Source of the DNA: Dysgonomonas sp. PF1-14
Lineage (GTDB): Bacteria > Bacteroidota > Bacteroidia > Bacteroidales > Dysgonomonadaceae
Assembly: GCF_029892965.1 (NCBI RefSeq)
Contig: NZ_JARXWN010000001.1
Coordinates: forward strand, 124,001-188,000
Direction of reading: 5' to 3'
Length of the DNA stretch: 64,000 nt
The position numbers and the translations under genes were made by a program. Positions within the stretch are counted from its first letter, which is position 1; each line of letters starts with the position of its first letter. This document shows, piece after piece, positions 48,208 to 55,573 of the stretch. The notes beneath the pieces are model-generated. The model was not told where the DNA came from, searched no databases, and was given only the letters and a program-made list of their open reading frames with translations.

Positions 48208-48328
48208 GAGGCTGTCCCAAAAGTATTTTTATTTCTCTGAGAATTGAATATTTGAAAACGGTCTCAGATACAGACCCGAAGAAAAAGCATAGAAAAAGGG
48301 GCTTGTCCGACTTTTGGGACATCCCCTC
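48208..48328. repeat. MITE-like element at the edge of the toxin array
   Basis: 121 bp is bounded by inverted repeats: GAGGCTGTCCCAAAAGT (48208-48224) and its imperfect complement ending at 48328, with a perfect 12-bp core TGTCCCAAAAGT. No coding sequence lies inside. Its right end coincides with the arm CCCCTCAG of the hairpin that elsewhere precedes an A or B tip, so it seems to sit on a deletion or insertion breakpoint of the array. Confidence 0.6.
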
Positions 48329-48338
48329 AGTATCAATT

Positions 48339-48758
48339 TTACGGATACGTCAACGTCCAATCACTGTTTTGCAAATCGTCTATTGTCAGATCTATTTTTT
48401 TTAAATACATACGGTATTTAATTATAGTATCTCTCGGATATGAATCTATTACCTCTTTATCATAAAAATAGACCATCATTATGCCATCCTTATTTTGATA
48501 ATTAATTGTTGTTTCTAAACAATCTATATATTCAAACCTAACTTTCTTTGTCGAATTGGCTTCAATATCTCTATCAATAATTGCGTATCCCAGATTGCTT
48601 ATTGAATCAGGATAATCAGCTGAAGCATATATAGAGATGTCTTTATCCCAATTATTCACTATAGTAACCCGAAGATGGCAATCTTCCGAATCATCTCCAT
48701 TACAGTTCGCAGCCAATAGAAAAGGAACGATCAATAAAATAAATATATATTTTTTCAT
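48339..48758 (-). CDS. Predicted immunity lipoprotein, family II copy 3
   Basis: The 139 residues have the lipoprotein signal KKYIFILLIVPFLLAANCNG. The small Ig-like domain begins EDCHLRVTIVNNWDKDISIY and ends KIDLTIDDLQNSDWTLTYP. It is almost identical to copy 1 (57389) even in the patch after YPDS (ISNLGYAI), while copy 2 differs there. The ATG at 48758 is chosen. It is the last gene of the array on the minus strand; in copies 1 and 2 a B tip follows, here a MITE-like repeat does. Confidence 0.75.
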   Translation of the reverse strand: MKKYIFILLIVPFLLAANCNGDDSEDCHLRVTIVNNWDKDISIYASADYPDSISNLGYAIIDRDIEANSTKKVRFEYIDCLETTINYQNKDGIMMVYFYDKEVIDSYPRDTIIKYRMYLKKIDLTIDDLQNSDWTLTYP

Positions 48759-48772
48759 AATTTTTGACAATA

Positions 48773-48804
48773 AGTAGGGATATGCTTGTTTAGCTATCCC
48801 TACT
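48773..48804 (-). repeat. Hairpin H3 between families I and II, copy 3
   Basis: A perfect 10-bp stem AGTAGGGATA/TATCCCTACT has a 12-nt loop, between the family I stop and the family II start. Identical copies lie at 53832-53863 and 57824-57855. It may be a terminator, a processing site or a recombination border. Confidence 0.7.
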
Positions 48805-48815
48805 CTATTATACAT

Positions 48816-49247
48816 TTATGGATAGGTTATAGTCCAGTTCATTCGTTGAAAGTCTTCTAAACGCATATCGTACTTCTTGAGCCACATACGATTTTTTCGA
48901 ATTTCATCAAAAGTATATTCCTTAAAAATCTCTTCATCGAAAAGGAAAATCATTGCTACTCCATGTTTGTATATTATACCTAGCTCGAAGTCAATCTCAT
49001 AGCATCCGTCTATTTTTATTTTTTTTCGACTATTTGAAGCGACTATATCAGAAGTTCCTCCAATTCCATCCAAAATTGTGGAATCTGGATAACTAACAGA
49101 TACAGATAATCTGATTTTTTTATCCGAATTGTTAATAAAAGTATAGTAATTATGGCAGTTCTCCGATTCCTTTTTACCATTACAATCACTCCCTAAAAAC
49201 AAAAGGGTAAGAAGCAAGATAAAAATAATTTTTATAATTGTTTTCAT
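48816..49247 (-). CDS. Predicted immunity lipoprotein, family I copy 3
   Basis: The 143 residues have a lipoprotein signal (ILLLTLLFLGSDCNGK). The domain runs from ENCHNYYTFINNSDKKIRLS to the family ending MRLEDFQRMNWTITYP, with FLFDEEIFKEYTFDEIRKNR before it. Compared with the other two copies it varies mainly in the segment after YPDS (TILDGIGGTSDIVASNSRKK). It starts 3 bases after the stub of an A tip (49251), the same spacing as behind intact A tips, which marks family I as the partner of A. Confidence 0.78.
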   Translation of the reverse strand: MKTIIKIIFILLLTLLFLGSDCNGKKESENCHNYYTFINNSDKKIRLSVSVSYPDSTILDGIGGTSDIVASNSRKKIKIDGCYEIDFELGIIYKHGVAMIFLFDEEIFKEYTFDEIRKNRMWLKKYDMRLEDFQRMNWTITYP

Positions 49248-49250
49248 ATA

Positions 49251-49363
49251 TCATTTTTTTAATTTCTTTTCATACTGGTTATTATATAATAGTCCTGTCG
49301 GCCAAAAGACAGGAACCCACGAAGCTAAATCAAGAAGATTAAAGCTAATTCTTGCTTGTTTAC
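49251..49363 (-). pseudogene. C-terminal stub of an A-type tip (A3)
   Basis: The minus strand encodes the last part of the A tip (ARISFNLLDLASWVPVFWPT, GLLYNNQYEKKLKK, then stop), matching the C-terminus of the Rhs-borne tip. Upstream of it the frame has no tip body and no HEYGH motif. The stub directly precedes family I copy 3, leaving an immunity-like gene without an intact toxin. Confidence 0.8.
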
Positions 49364-49387
49364 AAATATCTACAGATAAGCGTGCTG

Positions 49388-49804
49388 TCATTCTTTCTCT
49401 TCAATATCTTCATAGACAATGGTCCAAGCGACATTTGGTTGCCTTAGATAGGCTTCATCTACATCATATCTTTTAAGAATCATATAATCATCTCTAACCT
49501 TATCCCAACCGTATTTGATTATAGTATCCTGATCTAGAAAAAACACACAGACTTTGCTGTTTTTTATATCTTTAGTAAAACCAATTTTTGTGAAATTTTC
49601 AGATATAGGATTAGTCCTATTTATACTGGGTAATAAAGTGTCTGGATAAACTGGTTCACCTAAACCTTCCTCTCCAATATAGACCACGACATTACGGCTA
49701 CTTCCATTCTTTAACCATATGCCATTATAATCATCATCAGGGCATGAGGTGAGTGTTATTGCTAACAGAATAATCCCTGCCATTAAAAAAAATAGATTTT
49801 TCAT
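49388..49804 (-). CDS. Predicted immunity lipoprotein, family III copy 3
   Basis: The 138 residues start KNLFFLMAGIILLAITLTSC, then the domain YNGIWLKNGSSRNVVVYIGE and the ending YLRQPNVAWTIVYEDIEEKE. The three copies are close to identical except for the patch after PSINRT (here NPISENFTKIGF; EPIFKNSTNFGF in copy 2, KPVYKAISQYLF in copy 1). It follows a B tip by 22 bases, as do the other two copies, which marks it as the partner of B. Confidence 0.78.
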   Translation of the reverse strand: MKNLFFLMAGIILLAITLTSCPDDDYNGIWLKNGSSRNVVVYIGEEGLGEPVYPDTLLPSINRTNPISENFTKIGFTKDIKNSKVCVFFLDQDTIIKYGWDKVRDDYMILKRYDVDEAYLRQPNVAWTIVYEDIEEKE

Positions 49805-49826
49805 ATATCTAACTTCAAATTATTAC

Positions 49827-50510
49827 TTATCTAACCCAAGGTTCTTTCCCCCCTTGATTGTCTATAGGATATTTTCCAAAATCCCATCCATTACCTCCAT
49901 GCTCTTTACCAACAAAAAAATGATAAGCCAAATTATTAGCCCATTTTTCGGTGTAGAAACGATCTTTATCACCACCAATCCATCCTAGTCTGTTTATCAA
50001 GCTAGGAATTCCCACTGCCGACAGATAGAAGAAGCCGATCCTCTGACTTTGTAAGAAGTGCCCGTATTCGTGCATCATCATATTATCCGCTATTGGAGTA
50101 AATTTATTGTCATTCCATGAAGGTTCATACTTCGTTTTGTCATATGGATCTCGTATATTCATATTTATATAATTACCTAAAGTAACACCATCATACTTAC
50201 TAGAATTATCATGAATAATAAAAGTAGCTCCTCTGTAATATTTTATCTGATCTGCATAGCCGGCAACATTACGGGCAGAAGACCACGCATTGCCGATCAA
50301 CGATTGAGGGAGCTCCCATGTCCATCGGGAAAAAGCCTGGAAGGGATTATCAAAAACAAACATACCGGCATCGATTTTCATTCCGTTCCAAACAGGCTTC
50401 CATGTTGCCTGAAGGACATCCCTACTGAAACTACCGCCGCCAAAAGCCCATTTACCCAGTCCTGTAATGAGATTTAAGCTGTTCCAAACAGGTAATGCTT
50501 TTCCATTCAA
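49827..50510 (-). CDS. Displaced B-type metallopeptidase-like toxin tip (B3)
   Basis: The frame lacks a signal peptide and an ATG start; it opens at a TTG at 50510 or by read-in. It begins with NLITGLGKWAFGGGSFSRDV, the sequence found just after the Rhs core, then TWELPQSLIGNAWSSARNVA, YYRGATFIIHDNSSKYDGVT, LGNYINMNI, the zinc motif MMHEYGHFLQSQRIGFFYLS and a probable third ligand in YTEKWANNLAYHFF. The C-terminus differs slightly from B1 and B2 (KYPIDNQGGKEPWVR). Family III follows directly. It is a silent or recombination-dependent tip (inference). Confidence 0.72.
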   Translation of the reverse strand: MNGKALPVWNSLNLITGLGKWAFGGGSFSRDVLQATWKPVWNGMKIDAGMFVFDNPFQAFSRWTWELPQSLIGNAWSSARNVAGYADQIKYYRGATFIIHDNSSKYDGVTLGNYINMNIRDPYDKTKYEPSWNDNKFTPIADNMMMHEYGHFLQSQRIGFFYLSAVGIPSLINRLGWIGGDKDRFYTEKWANNLAYHFFVGKEHGGNGWDFGKYPIDNQGGKEPWVR

Positions 50511-50532
50511 GTCAATGAAATAGGGTAAATAA

Positions 50533-50556
50533 CTGAGGGGCTTTTATACCCCTCAA
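50533..50556 (-). repeat. Hairpin H1 preceding tip B3
   Basis: A 7-8-bp stem (CTGAGGGG ... CCCCTCA) sits between the stop of the upstream lipoprotein and the tip. Copies lie at 53365-53388, 55121-55144 and 57357-57380. It may be a terminator of the lipoprotein gene or a cassette border. Confidence 0.6.
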
Positions 50557-50563
50557 TATCAGT

Positions 50564-50950
50564 TTAAGGATAGGTTATTGTATAATCTATCTTTTTAAGA
50601 TCACTCTTATTATTTATAATATACTTTTTCATATATCTATAATTTTTTCTTATATCATCCCACGAATATTTATTAACGGTATCCATGCTTAGAAGATATA
50701 GATATGTAGTACAGTGTGTAAGTACAAGATTGTCATATACAGTTTTATTTGCTTCAATTACTCTCCCTGTATTTTTATTAGGTATAGAGTCTTCAGTACA
50801 TTCAGTGTACCTATCACCAGTTTGAACAAATAGTATGTCGTTCTCCGAATTATTTTTAATATATATACTTGAGTTACCATCATCTACGGAAGGGCAACCT
50901 AATAGTAAAATCAGTATTGGCAAGAAAAATAAATATTTTAAGGATTTCAT
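50564..50950 (-). CDS. Predicted immunity lipoprotein, family IV copy 2
   Basis: The 128 residues start MKSLKYLFFLPILILLLGCP; an upstream frame from 50980 adds ten residues of spacer. The domain continues IYIKNNSENDILFVQTGDRY to the ending NNKSDLKKIDYTITYP. It is about three-quarters identical to copy 1 (55152) by eye, with differences spread through the middle. It follows the stub of a C tip, as copy 1 follows an intact C tip, which marks family IV as the usual partner of C. Confidence 0.76.
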   Translation of the reverse strand: MKSLKYLFFLPILILLLGCPSVDDGNSSIYIKNNSENDILFVQTGDRYTECTEDSIPNKNTGRVIEANKTVYDNLVLTHCTTYLYLLSMDTVNKYSWDDIRKNYRYMKKYIINNKSDLKKIDYTITYP

Positions 50951-50982
50951 AATAGTATAATTTATTTGTAATTTATTCAATA

Positions 50983-51089
50983 TTATAGTGGGTATTTATA
51001 AAATCTATCCCCAGTCCAGTTAACCGAATATGGTTTCTTCCCGAAATATTCCTCAGCTTTCCGATTAGCACTAGTTTCTGTCCAATATA
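50983..51089 (-). pseudogene. C-terminal stub of a C-type tip (C3)
   Basis: The minus strand encodes the end of the C tip, TETSANRKAEEYFGKKPYS then VNWTGDRFYKYPL and a stop, matching the C-termini of C1 and C2. No upstream tip body, no HEYGH. It precedes family IV copy 2 and follows family V. Confidence 0.82.
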
Positions 51090-51124
51090 ACTAAATTTAC
51101 GGATATGAAAAATAAACTCCGAGA

Positions 51125-51535
51125 TTAATCCCCTTTCAATAAATCTGAATTTACAACAAGGTTATATTGCGCATTTCCTTTATTGCTAGTTGAAAAATTC
51201 CAATATTTTCTTAGCCATAGATTCTTTTCTAATTTCACATCATTGATATAAAATGTATTATATGAGAAATCCATCATAACTCTATCATCAAAAACATCAT
51301 TAGGCTTATTGTCAGAGAGTAAAGGGTTTTCAAATAACATATCTGCAAAAAGAATAGTCTTCTTTGGTAATATAATAAATGATGGCACTTTCTCATCAGT
51401 ATCTTCAATCTGTTCATTATAAATGACAATCGTATCATTCTCTAAATCATTCGTGATATAGAACTGATATTGATATTGTGGTGGTTCGCAACTAATAAAA
51501 TATACCAATAAAATGATAAATAATATTTTTTTCAT
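51125..51535 (-). CDS. Predicted immunity lipoprotein, family V (single copy)
   Basis: The 136 residues begin KKILFIILLVYFISCEPPQY with a lipobox. The domain FYITNDLENDTIVIYNEQIE resembles the N-terminal strand region of the other families, and KNLWLRKYWNFSTSNKGNAQ resembles their WLKKYD region, but the end lacks TITYP. It is the most divergent member. It lies between tip C2 and the C3 stub, where family IV would be expected, so it may be the immunity protein for C2. Confidence 0.68.
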   Translation of the reverse strand: MKKILFIILLVYFISCEPPQYQYQFYITNDLENDTIVIYNEQIEDTDEKVPSFIILPKKTILFADMLFENPLLSDNKPNDVFDDRVMMDFSYNTFYINDVKLEKNLWLRKYWNFSTSNKGNAQYNLVVNSDLLKGD

Positions 51536-51571
51536 ATTTGTTGTTCTGTTTAATAATTTACGAATAATATC

Positions 51572-52180
51572 TTAAAGAGGATAACCATAAAATCTATTAC
51601 CTATCCAATTAACATAATACGGCTTCTTCCCGAAATATTCAGCAGCCTTTTTGTTAGCACTAGTTTCTGTCCAATATAAACTGTGAGTAGATCTTGTATA
51701 ATAAGTTCCATCTGTATCTACTACATGTGATAAATATTTTGAATGCTTCGCACTTGAGATACTGTTAATCCCTATCGAGAATAGATATCCCCAACCATAT
51801 TGCTGGCTTTGAATATAATGACCATATTCGTGCATAAACATCGGATCGCCATCTATGATTGTGAACTTTCCTTTGTTCCACTCCGGTTCATAAACATTTT
51901 TGTCATAAGGTTCTTGTATATTCATATTTATATAGCTACCCAAAGTAACACCATCATGTTTTTTCGAATTCTCATTAATAAGGAAAGTAGCACCATCAAA
52001 ATACCTTACTTTATCTACCGTCCACTTGATATTCCGATAGTGGGAATACTGGCTTCCTATAACTGTTTGTGGCAATTCCCATGTAAAACGACTGGCAATT
52101 TGTTTTAGATCTCCTTTGAACAGACCAAGGTCAATTTTCACAGCATGGGTAAAACTCTTCCGAGTTAGTATTGCAGGCAT
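51572..52180 (-). CDS. Displaced C-type metallopeptidase-like toxin tip (C2)
   Basis: The 202 residues begin with a short leader (MPAILTRKSFTHAVKIDLGL) that has no similarity to the Rhs pretoxin region, then TWELPQTVIGSQYSHYRNIK, YFDGATFLINENSKKHDGVT, LGSYINMNI, the zinc motif MHEYGHYIQSQQYGWGYLFS and TETSANKKAAEYF. The ATG sits inside hairpin H2, so real initiation is doubtful. There is no signal peptide. It is a second C-type variant, followed by family V rather than IV. Confidence 0.72.
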   Translation of the reverse strand: MPAILTRKSFTHAVKIDLGLFKGDLKQIASRFTWELPQTVIGSQYSHYRNIKWTVDKVRYFDGATFLINENSKKHDGVTLGSYINMNIQEPYDKNVYEPEWNKGKFTIIDGDPMFMHEYGHYIQSQQYGWGYLFSIGINSISSAKHSKYLSHVVDTDGTYYTRSTHSLYWTETSANKKAAEYFGKKPYYVNWIGNRFYGYPL

Positions 52181-52199
52181 GATAGCTATTCATGCCTGC
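52173..52199 (-). repeat. Hairpin H2 preceding tip C2
   Basis: A perfect 10-bp stem GCAGGCATGA/TCATGCCTGC has a 7-nt loop. An identical copy lies before C1 at 56175-56201. The only ATG of each C tip is inside this stem. Confidence 0.75.
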
Positions 52200-52215
52200 T
52201 AAAAAGGCTCCCATA

Positions 52216-52632
52216 TCATTCTCCCTCTTTAGGATCTTCATAGACAATAGTCCAAGCGACATTTGGTTGCCTTAGATAGGCTTCATCTATATCATATCTT
52301 TTAAGAATCATATAATCATCTCTAACCTTATCCCAACCGTATTTGATTATAGTATCCTGATCTAGAAAAAACACACAGACTTTGCTGTTTTTTATATCTT
52401 TAGTAAAACCAAAATTTGTAGAATTTTTAAATATAGGTTCAGTCCGATTTATACTAGGTAATAACGTGTCTGGATAAACCGGCTCACCTAGCCCTTCTCC
52501 TCCAATATAAACAACTACGTTACGTTTACTTCCATTCTTTAACCATATAGCATTATAATCATCATCAGGACATGAGGTAAATGTTATTGCTAACAGAATA
52601 ATCCCCGCCATTAAGAGAAAAATCTTTTTCAT
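52216..52632 (-). CDS. Predicted immunity lipoprotein, family III copy 2
   Basis: The 138 residues start KKIFLLMAGIILLAITFTSC with GEGLGEPVYPDTLLPSINRT and the ending NVAWTIVYEDPKEGE. The variable patch after PSINRT is EPIFKNSTNFGF. It follows tip B2 by 26 bases and precedes tip C2. Confidence 0.78.
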   Translation of the reverse strand: MKKIFLLMAGIILLAITFTSCPDDDYNAIWLKNGSKRNVVVYIGGEGLGEPVYPDTLLPSINRTEPIFKNSTNFGFTKDIKNSKVCVFFLDQDTIIKYGWDKVRDDYMILKRYDIDEAYLRQPNVAWTIVYEDPKEGE

Positions 52633-52658
52633 ATATCTAACTTTAATTTATTACTTAC

Positions 52659-53381
52659 TTATTTAACCCAAGGTTCTTTTTTTTTCTGATTGTCGATAGG
52701 ATATTTATAAAAGTTCCATCCATTTCCCCAATGTTTCTTACCAACAAAAAAATTGTATGCTAAATTGTTAGCCCATTTTTCAGTGTAGAAGTGATCTTTG
52801 TCTCCACCGATCCATCCCAATCTGTTCACCAAACTTGGAATTCCCACTACTGACAGATAGAAGAAGCCGATCCTCTGACTTTGTAAGAAGTGCCCGTATT
52901 CGTGCATCATCATATTATCCGCTATTGGAGTAAATTTATTGTCATTCCATGAAGGTTCATACTTCGTTTTGTCATATGGATCTCGTATATTCATATTTAT
53001 ATAATTACCTAAAGTAACACCATCATACTTACTAGAATTATCATGAATAATAAAAGTAGCTCCTCTGTAATATTTTATCTGATCTGCATAGCCGGCAACA
53101 TTACGGGCAGAAGACCACGCATTGCCGATCAACGATTGAGGGAGCTCCCATGTCCATCGGGAAAAAGCCTGGAAGGGATTATCAAAAACAAACATACCGG
53201 CATCGATTTTCATTCCGTTCCAAACAGGCTTCCATGTTGCCTGAAGGACATCCCTGCTGAAACTACCGCCGCCAAAAGCCCATTTACCCAGTCCTGTAAT
53301 GAGATTTAAGCTGTTCCAAACAGGTAATGCTTTTCCATTCAAGTCAATGAAATAGGGTAAATAACTGAGGGGCTTTAACAC
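52659..53381 (-). CDS. Displaced B-type metallopeptidase-like toxin tip (B2)
   Basis: A 240-codon frame includes the Rhs-like pretoxin stretch (NLITGLGKWAFGGGSFSRDV, KPVWNGMKIDAGMFVFDNPF), TWELPQSLIGNAWSSARNVA, the zinc motif HEYGHFLQSQRIGFFYLSVV and YTEKWANNLAYNFF. It is nearly identical to B3 and B1 up to the zinc motif and diverges in the C-terminal tail (KHWGNGWNFYKYPIDNQKKK). Its apparent start is a GTG within hairpin H1, so the real start is unclear. Followed by family III copy 2. Confidence 0.72.
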   Translation of the reverse strand: MLKPLSYLPYFIDLNGKALPVWNSLNLITGLGKWAFGGGSFSRDVLQATWKPVWNGMKIDAGMFVFDNPFQAFSRWTWELPQSLIGNAWSSARNVAGYADQIKYYRGATFIIHDNSSKYDGVTLGNYINMNIRDPYDKTKYEPSWNDNKFTPIADNMMMHEYGHFLQSQRIGFFYLSVVGIPSLVNRLGWIGGDKDHFYTEKWANNLAYNFFVGKKHWGNGWNFYKYPIDNQKKKEPWVK

Positions 53382-53388
53382 CCCTCAG
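53365..53388 (-). repeat. Hairpin H1 preceding tip B2
   Basis: A perfect 8-bp stem CTGAGGGG/CCCCTCAG has an 8-nt loop, between the stop of family II copy 2 and tip B2. Confidence 0.7.
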
Positions 53389-53396
53389 TATCAATT

Positions 53397-53816
53397 TTAT
53401 GGATACGTCAACGTCCAATCACTGTTTTGCAAATCGTCTACTGTCAGATCCATTTTTTTTAAATACATACGATATTTAATTATAGTATCTCTCGGATATG
53501 AATCTATTACCTCTTTATCATAAAAATAGACCATCATTATGCCATCCTTATTTTGATAATTAATTGTTGTTTCTAAACAATCTATATATTCAAACCTAAC
53601 TTTCTTTGTTGAATTCGCTTCAATATCCCTATCAATAATCGCATCTCCAATAATTCCTAATGAGTCAGGATATAGGAAAGAACGATATATAGAGATATCT
53701 TTATCCCAATTATTCACTATAGTAACCCGAAGATGGCAATCTTCCGAATCTTCTCCATTACAGTTCGCAGCCAACAGAAAAGGGAGGATCAATAAAATAA
53801 ATATATATTTTTTCAT
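53397..53816 (-). CDS. Predicted immunity lipoprotein, family II copy 2
   Basis: The 139 residues have a lipoprotein signal (FILLILPFLLAANCNGED) and the same scaffold as copies 1 and 3. It differs from them in one block around YPDS (RSFLYPDSLGIIGDAI instead of ASADYPDSISNLGYAI) and in a few scattered residues. It lies between family I copy 2 and tip B2. Confidence 0.76.
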   Translation of the reverse strand: MKKYIFILLILPFLLAANCNGEDSEDCHLRVTIVNNWDKDISIYRSFLYPDSLGIIGDAIIDRDIEANSTKKVRFEYIDCLETTINYQNKDGIMMVYFYDKEVIDSYPRDTIIKYRMYLKKMDLTVDDLQNSDWTLTYP

Positions 53817-53831
53817 AATTTTATAACAATA

Positions 53832-53863
53832 AGTAGGGATATGCTTGTTTAGCTATCCCTACT
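53832..53863 (-). repeat. Hairpin H3 between families I and II, copy 2
   Basis: The same 10-bp stem (AGTAGGGATA/TATCCCTACT) and loop as at 48773-48804. Confidence 0.7.
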
Positions 53864-53874
53864 CTATTATACAT

Positions 53875-54303
53875 TTATGGATAGGTTATAGTCCAGTTCA
53901 TTCGTTGAAAGTCCTCTAAACGCATATCGTACTTCTTGAGCCACATACGATTTTTTCGAATTTCATCAAAAGTATATTCCTTAAAAATCTCTTCATCGAA
54001 AAGGAAAATCATTGCTACTCCTTGTTTGTATATTAAGCCTAGCTCGAAGTCAATCTCATAGCATCCGTCTATTTTAACTTTAATGTTTTCACCCGGAAGT
54101 GTAATATGACTTGTTTTACCCAGTCCAATATTCGTAGAATCAGGATAATTAGAAGACATTATTAATCGTATAGTCTTATCCGAATTATTAATAAAAGTAT
54201 AGTAATTATGGCAGTTCTCCGATTCCTTTTGACCCTTGCAATCACTCCCTAAAAACAAAAGGGTAAGAAGCAAGATAAAAATAATTTTTATAATTGTTTT
54301 CAT
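53875..54303 (-). CDS. Predicted immunity lipoprotein, family I copy 2
   Basis: The 142 residues start KIIFILLLTLLFLGSDCKGQ. The scaffold is identical in its C-terminal half to copy 3, with the variable block SSNYPDSTNIGLGKTSHITL after the first strands. It begins 3 bases after the stop of the intact tip A2, confirming the A-I pairing. Confidence 0.78.
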   Translation of the reverse strand: MKTIIKIIFILLLTLLFLGSDCKGQKESENCHNYYTFINNSDKTIRLIMSSNYPDSTNIGLGKTSHITLPGENIKVKIDGCYEIDFELGLIYKQGVAMIFLFDEEIFKEYTFDEIRKNRMWLKKYDMRLEDFQRMNWTITYP

Positions 54304-54306
54304 ATA

Positions 54307-55098
54307 TCATTTTTTTAAGTTCTTTTCATACTGGTTATTATATAATAGTCCTGTTCCCCAGAAAGCAGGATTCCAAGAAATTAGATCTAGCCCATGAAAC
54401 TTGATTTTTGCATTATTGATAGCATTCTTATTTATATCGCTATAAAATGAATCAAGATAGCTATAGCCAATTATTGGATGAATCACATGATCCCAAATTT
54501 CTTTGGCAAAAGTTTCTCCATATTCATCAACAAAATAGCTTAGAGCCCGAGCATTTGCATCCTGCTCAAATGCTCGGTTATTATGATTTCCATCTTTTTT
54601 TGCTGCACTTATTGCACTTGGAATTCCAAATTTAGGCATAAAAGTCCATCCGTATGCCTGACTTTGCAGGTAATGTCCATACTCATGTTGGAACAGTTCA
54701 TTTGTTGGATCTGCTTTTATTCCTCTCTCTCCGATAATATAACTTCCCATTGTGACTCCTCTTCCGCCACCAAACAATGGTATTGCCCCGTTTCTTGAAT
54801 AGGACTCTATAACAGTCGCACCACCATAATAGCTTACATGTTTGACGCCACCATAAGTGTTATGGAGGGCTGAAACTGTATAGCCAATCAACGACTGAGG
54901 AAGTTCCCATGTCCATCGGGATAATGTTTGTAGTGGGTTTCCTACAAACATACCGGCATCGATTTTCATTCCGTTCCAAACAGGCTTCCATGTTGCCTGA
55001 AGGACATCCCTACTGAAACTACCGCCGCCAAAAGCCCATTTACCCAGTCCTGTAATGAGATTTAAGCTGTTCCAAACAGGTAATGCTTTTCCATTCAA
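54307..55098 (-). CDS. Displaced A-type metallopeptidase-like toxin tip (A2)
   Basis: A frame of about 263 codons, without a signal peptide and opening at a TTG or by read-in, begins at the shared pretoxin stretch. It has GNPLQTLSRWTWELPQSLIG, YYGGATVIESYSRNGAIPLF, GRGVTMGSYIIGERGIKADP, the zinc motif FQHEYGHYLQSQAYGWTFMP (HEYGH codons at 54673-54687) and FEQDANARALSYF. The body is nearly identical to the Rhs-borne tip A1 through the zinc motif, but the last 70 residues differ (WDHVIHPIIGYSYLDSFYSD). Its immunity gene follows 3 bases on. Confidence 0.75.
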   Translation of the reverse strand: MNGKALPVWNSLNLITGLGKWAFGGGSFSRDVLQATWKPVWNGMKIDAGMFVGNPLQTLSRWTWELPQSLIGYTVSALHNTYGGVKHVSYYGGATVIESYSRNGAIPLFGGGRGVTMGSYIIGERGIKADPTNELFQHEYGHYLQSQAYGWTFMPKFGIPSAISAAKKDGNHNNRAFEQDANARALSYFVDEYGETFAKEIWDHVIHPIIGYSYLDSFYSDINKNAINNAKIKFHGLDLISWNPAFWGTGLLYNNQYEKNLKK

Positions 55099-55120
55099 GT
55101 CAATGAAATAGGGTAAATAA

Positions 55121-55144
55121 CTGAGGGGCTTTTATACCCCTCAA
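55121..55144 (-). repeat. Hairpin H1 preceding tip A2
   Basis: CTGAGGGG ... CCCCTCA stem with the TTTTATA loop variant, as at 50533-50556; between family IV copy 1 and tip A2. Confidence 0.6.
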
Positions 55145-55151
55145 TATCAGT

Positions 55152-55547
55152 TTAAGGATAGGTTATTGTATAATCTATCTTTTTCAGATCACTTTCGCTA
55201 CTTATAATATACTTTTTCATATATCTATCATTCTTTCTAATATCTTCCCAAGAATACTTATTAACAGTATCTATACTTAGAATGTACAGATATGTATTAC
55301 ACTTATTAAGCACAAGATTATTATATACAGATGTATTAGCTTTAACTATTGTTCCAATATTTATGTCAGGTAAAGAATCATCCGTACACTCTGTATACTT
55401 ATTGCCGCCTCGTACAAACAGGATATCTTTATCGGTTTGATTTTTAATTCTTATACTGATGTTGTCATCAGCTTTATCCGGACATCCTGTTAACATAAAC
55501 AGTACTAACGAGAAGAAAAATAAATATTGTAAATATTTCATATTCAT
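55152..55547 (-). CDS. Predicted immunity lipoprotein, family IV copy 1
   Basis: The 131 residues have a lipoprotein signal (YLFFFSLVLFMLTGCPDK). The domain ISIRIKNQTDKDILFVRGGN ends SESDLKKIDYTITYP. It follows tip C1 by 26 bases. It resembles families I-III in the WDDIRKN...MKKYI segment and terminal TITYP. Confidence 0.78.
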   Translation of the reverse strand: MNMKYLQYLFFFSLVLFMLTGCPDKADDNISIRIKNQTDKDILFVRGGNKYTECTDDSLPDINIGTIVKANTSVYNNLVLNKCNTYLYILSIDTVNKYSWEDIRKNDRYMKKYIISSESDLKKIDYTITYP

Positions 55548-55573
55548 ATACTTTATTTAGAATTTATACATGA

